This document shows positions 1-5,591 of a stretch of 6,936 nt of DNA, piece by piece. The notes under the pieces were generated by a model. It ran no database searches. It was given only the letters and a program-made list of their open reading frames with translations, and was not told the origin of the DNA. Position numbers and translations under genes: made by a program. The stretch lies in assembly GCA_015661465.1 (NCBI GenBank), contig DQVZ01000174.1, forward strand, positions 1 to 6,936. The letters run 5' to 3'. The DNA is from Aquifex aeolicus (GTDB taxonomy: Bacteria; Aquificota; Aquificia; Aquificales; Aquificaceae). Within the stretch, counting starts at the first letter, position 1, and the number at the start of each line of letters is the position of its first letter.

Positions 1-29
1 ATTTTACTTTTTCTCACCCAGCGTGTAGA

Positions 30-70
30 TAAAATAAATTAAGGAAAATTTTATTGAAGGAGGTATGTGA
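30..70 (+). promoter_or_regulatory. Leader of the 71-379 gene: weak -10-like box and strong Shine-Dalgarno
   Basis: A TAAAAT hexamer at 30-35 could serve as a -10 box, but no convincing -35 sits at the right distance, so the promoter is only tentative. The ribosome binding site is clear: AAGGAGGT at 57-64, with GGAGG ending 7 nt before the ATG at 71. An ATG-TGA start-stop pair lies at 65-70 between them, only 1 nt after the GGAGG core and so probably too close to be used. The binding site fixes the start of the downstream gene. Confidence 0.45.
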
Positions 71-379
71 ATGCAGATGGATTCAGAATTTAAGATAGGT
101 TATGAACTTTTAAAGAAATTTAAAGAACAGATAGAGAGTCTTTCTAATGCTCAAAATGAAATGGAGCTTCTTGAGATTATTGAAGCTGTAAAGGAGCCTA
201 TAAGGAATGCAACCTATAGAATTAAGAATGGAAATGGACCTTTGAAAGAAGAGCTATTTGATGCTTTAGCGGTGATTGTAAGGGAAATTAGGGAATTTAA
301 TAATCCCAAAGAATTAAAGGAAGCTGCTAAAAAAGTGGTGGAAATAATAAACAATCTGGAGACCCAAGTTTCCGCTTAA
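71..379 (+). CDS. Small all-helical protein of unknown function (102 aa)
   Basis: I do not recognise a family. The start is supported by a strong AAGGAGGT site 7 nt upstream. The 102-residue product is rich in Glu, Lys, Leu and Ile and has no cysteine, tryptophan, signal peptide or membrane segment. It reads as three or four amphipathic helices (roughly residues 5-25, 28-50, 57-76 and 79-97), with a Gly/Asn-rich turn (NGNGP) at about 53-57. It is probably a soluble cytoplasmic helical bundle. Composition matches the neighbouring genes, so there is no sign of recent transfer. It converges on ahpC, and the two stop codons are 54 nt apart around a GC-rich hairpin. It is therefore not in the peroxiredoxin operon, and proximity alone does not give it a redox role. 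The strong binding site and coding-like composition make it a real gene with good confidence; its function is open. Confidence 0.8.
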   Translation: MQMDSEFKIGYELLKKFKEQIESLSNAQNEMELLEIIEAVKEPIRNATYRIKNGNGPLKEELFDALAVIVREIREFNNPKELKEAAKKVVEIINNLETQVSA

Positions 380-404
380 TTCCCTTATTCTTTTATTTTG
401 ATTG

Positions 405-423
405 GGGGCGGGACAACCGCCCC
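405..423. terminator. GC-rich hairpin between convergent genes, possible shared terminator
   Basis: GGGGCGG (405-411), loop GACAA and CCGCCCC (417-423) form a perfect seven-pair all-GC stem. It lies 25 nt after the stop of the 71-379 gene and 10 nt after the stop of ahpC on the other strand, where a shared terminator would be expected. Neither strand has a proper U-tract immediately after the stem (plus reads GATGCATAG, minus reads CAATCAAAATAAAAG), so it is not a textbook intrinsic terminator. It could also act as a 3'-end stabilising structure. Confidence 0.45.
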
Positions 424-433
424 GATGCATAGA

Positions 434-1069
434 TTATTCGTTGAGAACTTCTCCAACTCTTCCGACAAGTTCTTCTGAGGGTTTGAGGGTTTTCTTTCCG
501 GGTTCCCACTTAGCAGGGCAAGCTTCTTCAGGGTGGTCTTTGAGGTATACGTTAGCCTTCATCTTTCTTAGAAGCTCATCGGCATTTCTCCCAACGTTGT
601 AGAAGTTTACTTCACTTCCTACAAGCATTCCTTCGGGGCTGATAATGAAGGTTCCTCTAAGGGCAAGTCCTGTATTTTCATCGTAAACCCCGAAGAGTTT
701 GGAAACTTGTCCTGTTGGGTCTGCTCCCATAGGATACTTTACATTCTTTAGGAGAGGCTCATCTTTGTGCCATGCAAGATGAACGAACTTTGTATCGGTA
801 GATACAGAAATAACTTCACATCCGAGGTTTTTGAGTTCGTCATACTTTTCAGCAAGGTCTGCAAGCTCTGTAGGACATACAAAGGTGTAATCTGCAGGAT
901 AGAAGAATAAAATTACCCATTTTCCTTGCTTTAAAAGATCTTCAAGAACTATTTTTCCAAACTTTCCGGTGGAAGGGTCATATATTTCCATTTCAAAGTT
1001 GGGAACCTTATCCCCCACCTTTAAAGGACAATCGGTAATTATCTTCTTAGCGATTTCCTTGACGTCCAT
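434..1069 (-). CDS. ahpC: AhpC-type typical 2-Cys peroxiredoxin
   Basis: Cytoplasmic peroxidase that reduces hydrogen peroxide and organic hydroperoxides using a thiol donor. Numbering from the ATG at 1069 (211 aa), the peroxidatic cysteine is C65 in FYPADYTFVCPTEL. The conserved active-site Arg is probably R138 (LALRGTF), and the resolving cysteine is C184 in EEACPAKW, which is the AhpC C-terminal signature. C14 and C84 are extra cysteines. The frame can be extended to a GTG at 1075, but that codon is 1 nt after the AGGAGG site at 1082-1077. The ATG at 1069 has a 7-nt spacer and is the better start. Length is in the normal range for AhpC, which is about 190-220 residues. It is the last gene of the minus-strand run, 57 nt after tpx, and has its own promoter. 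No ahpF is seen, so thioredoxin and the nearby TrxB are the likely reductants. Family assignment is essentially certain; the physiological substrate is inferred. Confidence 0.95.
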   Translation of the reverse strand: MDVKEIAKKIITDCPLKVGDKVPNFEMEIYDPSTGKFGKIVLEDLLKQGKWVILFFYPADYTFVCPTELADLAEKYDELKNLGCEVISVSTDTKFVHLAWHKDEPLLKNVKYPMGADPTGQVSKLFGVYDENTGLALRGTFIISPEGMLVGSEVNFYNVGRNADELLRKMKANVYLKDHPEEACPAKWEPGKKTLKPSEELVGRVGEVLNE

Positions 1070-1106
1070 CTTCACACCTCCTTTTGAGAATTATTTTCAC
1101 TTAAAT

Positions 1107-1134
1107 ATTATAATCAAAATTCCAATTTAAACAA
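1107..1134 (-). promoter_or_regulatory. Sigma70-type promoter for ahpC
   Basis: On the minus strand there is TTGTTT (1134-1129), a 16-nt spacer and a perfect TATAAT (1112-1107). This predicts transcription starting near 1100, giving a leader of about 31 nt that contains the AAAAGGAGG ribosome site. The -35 box overlaps the tpx stop codon. ahpC can therefore be transcribed separately from tpx. The spacing and -10 are good but there is no experimental support here. Confidence 0.6.
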
Positions 1135-1636
1135 GTTCTTTTACCTTATTTACAACTTCGTCGTAATTGGGTTCCTGAGTAATTTCAGGAACGAGTTGTA
1201 TGTAAGCTATCTTCCCTTCCTTATCAACTATGAATACGGCCCTTGCAAGTATTCCCTTTAAAGCTCCTTCTCCTATCAGTACTCCGTACTTTTCCATATC
1301 TCTATACCTAAAATCTGAAGCTATTGTAATATTTTGGATATTAAAGCTTTCACAAAACCTTTTTTGAGCAAAAGGTAAATCCATAGATACTACAGTAACA
1401 TCAACACCTTCCATTCCTGCCATAATTTCGTTGAATTTCTTAGTTTCAGTTTCACAAACAGGTGTATCTAAAGATGGTACAGTAATTATTACTTGAACCT
1501 TACCTTTGGTACCACCGATAGCTTTTTCTTGCAAATCTTTAGTTACAACTATTGCTTCGGGAGCTTTATCTCCAACCTTTAAAGTGGGTCCGACTAAGGA
1601 TACAGTATTTCCCTTTAGTGTTACAGTTTGAGCCAT
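1127..1636 (-). CDS. tpx: Thiol peroxidase Tpx (atypical 2-Cys peroxiredoxin)
   Basis: Thioredoxin-dependent lipid and hydrogen peroxide reductase of the Tpx subfamily. The 169-residue protein carries the peroxidatic cysteine C61 in PSLDTPVCETETKKFN and the resolving cysteine C95 in MDLPFAQKRFCESF. Both positions coincide with those of E. coli Tpx. This subfamily closes an intramolecular C61-C95 disulfide that thioredoxin reduces. The N-terminal beta-hairpin (VTLKGNTVSLVG) and the C-terminal LVPEITQEPNYDE segment are also family features. The start is secure: GGGAGG at 1650-1645 lies 8 nt before the ATG. It follows the Crp/Fnr-family gene with a 77-nt gap that holds a symmetrical operator-like site and a possible promoter, and it precedes ahpC by 57 nt. 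No signal peptide is seen, so it is cytoplasmic. No key residue is missing. Confidence 0.96.
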   Translation of the reverse strand: MAQTVTLKGNTVSLVGPTLKVGDKAPEAIVVTKDLQEKAIGGTKGKVQVIITVPSLDTPVCETETKKFNEIMAGMEGVDVTVVSMDLPFAQKRFCESFNIQNITIASDFRYRDMEKYGVLIGEGALKGILARAVFIVDKEGKIAYIQLVPEITQEPNYDEVVNKVKELV

Positions 1637-1651
1637 TTTACAAACCTCCCA

Positions 1652-1680
1652 TTAATATAGGTTTAGTTAAAGATTGTAAA
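1652..1680 (-). promoter_or_regulatory. Possible tpx promoter
   Basis: On the minus strand TTTACA (1680-1675) is followed by overlapping -10-like hexamers: TATATT (1659-1654, 15-nt spacer) and TATTAA (1657-1652, 17-nt spacer). Either would start transcription near 1645-1647, which puts the centre of the palindrome at 1697-1718 about 60-62 bp upstream, close to the class I position used by Crp-type activators. The predicted start would cut into the GGGAGG ribosome site at 1650-1645, which counts against this exact assignment. The region is AT-rich, so chance matches are possible. Confidence 0.35.
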
Positions 1681-1696
1681 GTGATAAGAATTTTTA

Positions 1697-1718
1697 TTTA
1701 ATGACTTACATCATTAAA
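1697..1718. promoter_or_regulatory. Perfect inverted repeat, candidate Crp/Fnr-family operator
   Basis: The arms TTTAATGA (1697-1704) and TCATTAAA (1711-1718) are exact reverse complements around the six bases CTTACA. The core is TGA-N6-TCA, the geometry shared by Crp sites (TGTGA-N6-TCACA) and Fnr sites (TTGAT-N4-ATCAA). It overlaps the stop codon (1714-1716) of a Crp/Fnr-family regulator gene and lies about 60 bp upstream of the tpx start codon. The neighbouring regulator, whose recognition helix keeps the ExxxR contacts that read this core, is the natural candidate to bind it. The repeat is seen directly; the binding protein is inference. There is no U-tract and the stem is AT-rich, so a terminator is unlikely. 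Confidence 0.6.
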
Positions 1719-2436
1719 CCAACAAATCTTCCAGTGCTGTTTTGTCAAGAATTTCTATATATCCACGTTCTGTATTTATAATTCCCTGCTTCTTCCATTT
1801 ACTCATGACTCTAATGGTAGTTTCAACTGTAGTACCTGTCATCTCTGCTATATCCTGTCTTGTAAGAGGTAACCTAATTATTATTTTTCCGTCTTTCTTT
1901 TCACCCGCCTTTTCTGCAAGTTCTAAAAGAAGTCGAGCTATTCTTTCTTCCACTTTTCCAGAAGCTATACTCTTTAGTACCTCGTAAGTCTGTAGGAGAT
2001 TATGGGTTGCATCACAGGTAAGCTTTATAGCTATTGCCGGGTATTTCACCGCTAAATTTATAAAGTCCTTGTTGGAAATGTATAGGAGTGCAGACGGTAG
2101 TGCTGACATAGCAGTGTATTTGAATTTGGGAACGCTTTTTCCCCATTCAATCCATCCAAATACCTCTCCCGGGAAAACTAACCTTACGATAATGCTTCTT
2201 CCGTCGGTGGTTTCCTTTATAAGTTTGACAAGTCCCTCAACTAGTATGTAAATTCCCGGTTCTGCTTCTTCCTCAAAGAAGATATACTCGCCCTTTCCGT
2301 AGTTCCTTACTTGTATATACTGCGCTACATCTTTCAGCTCCTGAGAAGCCAAATCCTCGAATAAATGTATCTTTTTAATCAGATCTATCTTTAAATCTTC
2401 TGGAGTTTTCCCTTCACCAAAAGCTCCTTTCGCCAT
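1714..2436 (-). CDS. Crp/Fnr-family transcriptional regulator
   Basis: A 240-residue protein with a cyclic-nucleotide-binding-type beta-roll (about residues 24-140, including the PGE turn at 89-91), a dimerisation helix (about 137-175) and a winged helix-turn-helix (LTRQDIAEMTGTTVETTIRV, 191-210). The recognition helix keeps E205 and R209, matching E181/R185 of Crp and E209/R213 of Fnr, so a TGA-N6-TCA operator is expected. One such site overlaps its own stop codon. It has a single cysteine, C141, and no N-terminal cysteine cluster, so it is not an iron-sulfur oxygen sensor like Fnr. The GE...RS phosphate-binding signature for cAMP is also not apparent, so the effector is unknown. The start is secure: AGGAGG at 2448-2443 with a 6-nt spacer. 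The first 15 or so codons are shared with the 3' end of the upstream peptidase gene in another frame. Position between the peptidase and tpx suggests control of the peroxide genes. Confidence 0.9.
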   Translation of the reverse strand: MAKGAFGEGKTPEDLKIDLIKKIHLFEDLASQELKDVAQYIQVRNYGKGEYIFFEEEAEPGIYILVEGLVKLIKETTDGRSIIVRLVFPGEVFGWIEWGKSVPKFKYTAMSALPSALLYISNKDFINLAVKYPAIAIKLTCDATHNLLQTYEVLKSIASGKVEERIARLLLELAEKAGEKKDGKIIIRLPLTRQDIAEMTGTTVETTIRVMSKWKKQGIINTERGYIEILDKTALEDLLV

Positions 2437-3473
2437 CCTTTTCCTCCTACAACAACAGTTGGTTCAAAAACAACATAATCTGTATGAAAGGGAACCTTAT
2501 TCTTCCCTCCGAAGGTGTGGTTATCTCCTATGGCTATGTGGATAGTTCCCATAATTTTTTCAGCTTCTAAGATATTATCCGGCCTCTTTGCTTTGGGATT
2601 AGTTCCTATTCCGAATTCCGCTATATACCTGGCATTCGGATAGTTGTCAAAAACCTTTTCCAATTCGTATCTATAATCTTCAAATCCTTCTATTCTATCC
2701 ACCGCTCCATCTTTAAAATGGAGTGAAATCTCCCTCTCAAGCTTTCTATTGGGTGCATAAAGTATTACAAGCCTACCGTAAGCACTTTCTTCCAAAGGAG
2801 CTATAAAAGCTTCCCCCGCAGGGAGATTACCGTATGTCCCGGGTCCTATGAGTAGGCCAGTATCCGGTATACCTTTCCTTCCTTGAATAGAGAATTCCAT
2901 CCTGACTCCGTATGGACTTTCGACTTCCACGTATTCACCTTCTGTGAGCACTTCAGCTATATCTATACTTAACTTTGAAACGTAATCCCAATCTACATCC
3001 ATAGGTCCCAGAAACATTTCAGGTTCAAATAAGGGCATTGATGCGTATCTGACTTTAAAAATATCGGTAAGGAATTTCCTATAAGTAGTATGTGTAGTTG
3101 AATAATGAGATAAAGCTAAAACTACATTAGGTATTCCTACGTGGTAATCCATTAGGATTTTTGCTACCTTGTTAAAGTCGTAAGGTTCTTTACTTAGTAT
3201 TTTTTCGAGTAAACCTTCTTCCTTTAGAATTTCTACGGCTTTTTCTCCAAAGGTTTCTCTCCACAAAATCTCAGGGGGTTCACTGCCGTGCTGGCCGGTT
3301 GTAGGAAAAATAACTTTTTTCACATAGTTTGTGAGTTCTTTCGCCAAATCCTCTATTGTATTTACTAAATCTATCAAATCTTTTCTATAATCATCGGTAA
3401 ATATAAGTAGACGTTCGTTTTCCTTAAGATTTAGATTTACTTTAAGAAGTTTTTGCATTTGGTTTTCAAACAT
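2391..3473 (-). CDS. M29-type (aminopeptidase T-like) metallopeptidase
   Basis: A 360-residue protein resembling M29 aminopeptidases, cytoplasmic enzymes that remove N-terminal residues with two divalent metal ions. Putative ligands appear in family order: E221 in LPAGEAF, E286 in IAEFGIGTNP, H312 in GTIHIAIG, then H330 and D332 in PFHTD. At the position of the catalytic Tyr of AmpT-type enzymes (seven residues after the first His ligand) there is H319, and the H312-H330 spacing is shorter than in AmpT. It is therefore a divergent branch and substrate specificity cannot be stated. The length is somewhat shorter than the roughly 410 residues of AmpT. No Shine-Dalgarno site precedes the ATG at 3473, where the upstream sequence is AT-only (TTTAATATATAGAA). 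It lies 27 nt after the MCE gene. Its last 46 nt overlap the start of the Crp/Fnr-family gene, suggesting translational coupling. Family call is good; function within this operon is unknown. Confidence 0.78.
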   Translation of the reverse strand: MFENQMQKLLKVNLNLKENERLLIFTDDYRKDLIDLVNTIEDLAKELTNYVKKVIFPTTGQHGSEPPEILWRETFGEKAVEILKEEGLLEKILSKEPYDFNKVAKILMDYHVGIPNVVLALSHYSTTHTTYRKFLTDIFKVRYASMPLFEPEMFLGPMDVDWDYVSKLSIDIAEVLTEGEYVEVESPYGVRMEFSIQGRKGIPDTGLLIGPGTYGNLPAGEAFIAPLEESAYGRLVILYAPNRKLEREISLHFKDGAVDRIEGFEDYRYELEKVFDNYPNARYIAEFGIGTNPKAKRPDNILEAEKIMGTIHIAIGDNHTFGGKNKVPFHTDYVVFEPTVVVGGKGWRKELLVKGKLQKI

Positions 3474-3500
3474 TTCTATATATTAAATAATAAACAAATT

Positions 3501-5069
3501 CTAAGGAAGGGGGGTACCAATTGCCCCGAGTAGATATTTCAGGTCTTCATCCATAAAAAGAAATCCTGCTCCTCCAAAAACTCCCCTAAGTTTCGAATTG
3601 AGTAAATCATCTCCTCCGAATCTTACATAAAAGTTCTTACCTATGTGCCAGTGAATACCTACTTGGAGATTTGGCTTTAAATCTTCATCCTGAGGTCTAT
3701 CTTTTCTACCTGAGTCCCATATATCGGCAAATAGATATTTGTGCTTGTCTAAGTAATAGTCCGCACCTATACCCCCTGTACTCTCTTTAAGTCCTCCTCT
3801 TAGTGTAAGCGTTTTACCGAATAGCGTAAAATTCCTTGCGTACTGCAAGGTAAACTCAGGTTTAAACTCTTTTTTAATTACCTCTCTTCCATCCAGATAT
3901 TCCTCTCGGTAAACTCTTCCCCGTGAGTCGCCGACAAGTTCCAGTAGGTAATACTTTTTACTATCAGGCTGAAGTTTAACCGTAAGTATTCCCTTTGAAT
4001 CTCCTTCCCTGTAAAGCTCTCCTCTGAGGCCTATGTATAGACGTGTTTTTTCCACAACTTCTCCCGCTTTCCCAAGGGTTTTTACACCTCTGGTTATATT
4101 CACATAAAGCTCATCATCTTTTAGGAATTTCCCTAAGGTCCCTCTTCCTTTCTCGAGGTCTGCTAGTATTCTATCAAGTCTCTCAGAAGCAAAGGATAAA
4201 TTCTGCGTTGTTTCTCTTAAAGAAACCAGAGTACGGTGTATATTTGCTTTATTATTCTTTACAATGGTGTTTAGATTTATAGAAAGTTCTTTAAGATTTT
4301 CTACGAGAATTGGAATATCATCTTTGATTTTTTCTAAAACTACAGACATGTTATAAGCTATAGACCTTATATCTTCCCTGTTTTCCAAAAGTATGTTATC
4401 CATATCTTTAGCAAGTTTGTTAAGTGTAGCTAAAAGAACCGGAAGGTCTCTGTTCAGACTTTCTGTTAACTCTTGGAGATTTTTAAGAGCTAAATTTATG
4501 TTTTCCCTATTCTGGATAGTTATTTCTTTAAGTGTAGCTATAAGAAGATTAAGATTAGCTATAGTTTCTCTTAGATTTTTTCTGTTTTCCTCCAAGATTG
4601 CGTTTAAATTGTAGGCTACATTTTTAAATTCTTGGGCAGTTTTCGTGAGTTCGGTTATAAGTCTGTCTGTGTCGCCTACTAGCTCCGTTTTCCTAATAAC
4701 CTGTTGCGGAGGAAGTTCGCCTGTCTCAGGATTACCGGGATTTAGGGACAAGTATTTGTCCCCCATCAATCCTAGAGTGCCTATTGAGGCTTTCGTATCT
4801 CTATAGATTTTTATATCTTCTCTTATTTCAAATATTACCTTTACCTTACCTTGCTCTAGGATAACATCTTTTACTTTCCCTGCTCTTACTCCGGCTACTC
4901 TTACTTCTGCACCCTTTGAAAGTCCGGCAACATCTTGGAAGTATACTATGTATTCCTTTGTTTTCGGCTTAAATAGCGGTATTTCACCGAAGGTAATCAC
5001 CAGAAATGCAAAAGCCAAAGCTACTGTAAATACAAAAAATCCGAGTTTTGCTTCTGCGGAAAGCTTCAT
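3501..5069 (-). CDS. mlaD: MlaD/MCE-domain protein with helical stalk and probable C-terminal beta-barrel
   Basis: An MCE-family lipid-transport protein of 522 residues, far longer than E. coli MlaD (about 180). In order: an uncleaved N-terminal membrane anchor (about residues 9-29); one MCE domain (about 39-115, with the motif GLSKGAEVRVAGVRAGKV); a long helical, Asn/Leu-rich region (about 130-310) built on 43-residue repeats; a linker; and a C-terminal half (about 343-520) of short alternating hydrophobic/polar, aromatic-rich strands such as RLYIGLRGELY, FTLQYARNF, GIGADYYL and FYVRFGGD. That half looks like an outer-membrane barrel. The chain does not end in the usual aromatic residue (it ends TPLP). 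This layout would let one protein join inner membrane to outer membrane, as I recall being reported for Veillonella MlaD. No mlaE or mlaF partner is in the window. No Shine-Dalgarno site is seen; the gene diverges from bcp across 30 bp. The MCE call is firm and the barrel is inferred from pattern only. Confidence 0.88.
   Translation of the reverse strand: MKLSAEAKLGFFVFTVALAFAFLVITFGEIPLFKPKTKEYIVYFQDVAGLSKGAEVRVAGVRAGKVKDVILEQGKVKVIFEIREDIKIYRDTKASIGTLGLMGDKYLSLNPGNPETGELPPQQVIRKTELVGDTDRLITELTKTAQEFKNVAYNLNAILEENRKNLRETIANLNLLIATLKEITIQNRENINLALKNLQELTESLNRDLPVLLATLNKLAKDMDNILLENREDIRSIAYNMSVVLEKIKDDIPILVENLKELSINLNTIVKNNKANIHRTLVSLRETTQNLSFASERLDRILADLEKGRGTLGKFLKDDELYVNITRGVKTLGKAGEVVEKTRLYIGLRGELYREGDSKGILTVKLQPDSKKYYLLELVGDSRGRVYREEYLDGREVIKKEFKPEFTLQYARNFTLFGKTLTLRGGLKESTGGIGADYYLDKHKYLFADIWDSGRKDRPQDEDLKPNLQVGIHWHIGKNFYVRFGGDDLLNSKLRGVFGGAGFLFMDEDLKYLLGAIGTPLP
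4149..4586 (-). repeat. 43-residue tandem repeats encoded in the MCE protein stalk
   Basis: The anchor motif N-(R/K)-x-(N/D)-(I/L) recurs at protein residues 162, 187, 230 and 273. Residues 187-229 (bases 4511-4383) and 230-272 (4382-4254) are two full 43-residue units. Both also share a second motif, (R/D)D(L/I)P(V/I)L at 207-212 and 250-255, exactly 43 residues apart. Residues 162-186 form a shortened unit of 25, and 273-307 a degenerate one. The similarity is clear at protein level and weak at DNA level, so the duplication is old. In a helical stalk, such repeats are expected to set its length. Confidence 0.65.
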
Positions 5070-5099
5070 TACTATAAATTAGTTTAGAATATTCCTATT
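5070..5099. promoter_or_regulatory. 30-bp divergent promoter region between the MCE gene and bcp
   Basis: Both start codons face away from this AT-rich 30-bp gap. For bcp, TAGAAT at 5085-5090 is a fair -10 box and would start transcription around 5097, only a few bases before the ATG at 5100. For the MCE gene, TATTCT (5091-5086) or TAAACT (5086-5081) on the minus strand could be the -10, giving a leader of 5-10 nt. Neither gene has a Shine-Dalgarno site. The -35 boxes would have to lie inside the opposite coding regions. Very short or leaderless transcripts are the simplest reading; exact boxes are uncertain. Confidence 0.4.
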
Positions 5100-5591
5100 A
5101 TGCTACAAGAGGGAGAGGTAATTCCCAATTTCTGTCTTCAAGGAATAGATGAAAAAGGAAATGAAAGGGAAATATGTATTCGTGAATTTAAAGGAAAAAA
5201 GGTAGTTCTTTACTTTTACCCCAAAGATAATACTCCCGGGTGCACTCAAGAAGCTTGTGATTTTAGGGATAATCTAAACATTCTCAAGGAAATGGGATAT
5301 ATAGTTATAGGAATAAGTCCTGATAGTGTGAATTCCCATAAAAAGTTCAAGGAAAAACACGGACTCAATTTTATCCTCCTGTCAGACCCTGATAAGAGGA
5401 TTGCCCAGCTGTTTGGTGCCTACGGAGAAAAGAAAGCTTATGGGAAGGTAACTAAGGGAATAATTCGTTCTACTTTTGTAATAGATGAAAAGGGTAGAAT
5501 TATTAAAGAATGGCGAAACGTAAAGGCAAAGGGACACGTAGCGAAAGTGGTGGAAACCTTGAAGGAATTAGAAAAAAGACTACAGAAATAA
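5100..5591 (+). CDS. bcp: Bcp/PrxQ peroxiredoxin
   Basis: Thioredoxin-dependent peroxiredoxin of the Bcp/PrxQ subfamily, cytoplasmic, acting on hydrogen peroxide and organic or fatty-acid hydroperoxides. The 163-residue protein has FYPKDNTPGCTQEACDFRD, with peroxidatic cysteine C48 and resolving cysteine C53, the five-residue spacing of the helix-alpha2 intramolecular disulfide type. C12 and C26 are additional. The catalytic Arg is likely R122 or close to it, in the GIIRSTFVID stretch. The start MLQEGEVIPNF aligns with the usual MLKxGDxAPxF beginning of the family, so the ATG at 5100 is right even though no Shine-Dalgarno site precedes it. It is divergent from the MCE gene. Its 3' end overlaps nth by 82 nt, so the two are almost certainly co-transcribed. 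It is the third peroxiredoxin subfamily in the window. No defect is seen. Confidence 0.95.
   Translation: MLQEGEVIPNFCLQGIDEKGNEREICIREFKGKKVVLYFYPKDNTPGCTQEACDFRDNLNILKEMGYIVIGISPDSVNSHKKFKEKHGLNFILLSDPDKRIAQLFGAYGEKKAYGKVTKGIIRSTFVIDEKGRIIKEWRNVKAKGHVAKVVETLKELEKRLQK

Noticed and set aside
65..70. ATG-TGA start-stop pair before the first gene, as a possible regulatory mini-ORF
   Set aside because: It is 1 nt from the GGAGG core, too close for initiation, so it is probably incidental.
402..602. 66-codon plus-strand frame over the 3' end of ahpC
   Set aside because: It is antisense to a firmly identified gene, begins inside the GC hairpin, has no ribosome site, and has low-complexity Ser/Leu composition typical of a shadow frame.
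1098..1112. PerR-like box TTATAAT-A-TTTAAGT upstream of ahpC
   Set aside because: Only one half-site fits TTATAAT, and it is the -10 box itself; the second half matches poorly.
1742..2251. Plus-strand frames opposite the Crp/Fnr-family gene
   Set aside because: Both lie entirely antisense to a gene with clear domain motifs and have no ribosome binding site.
4043..4614. Plus-strand hydrophobic frames opposite the MCE stalk
   Set aside because: Their Leu/Ser/Phe-rich look is the mirror of Lys/Glu/Asn/Leu codons on the coding strand, not membrane proteins.
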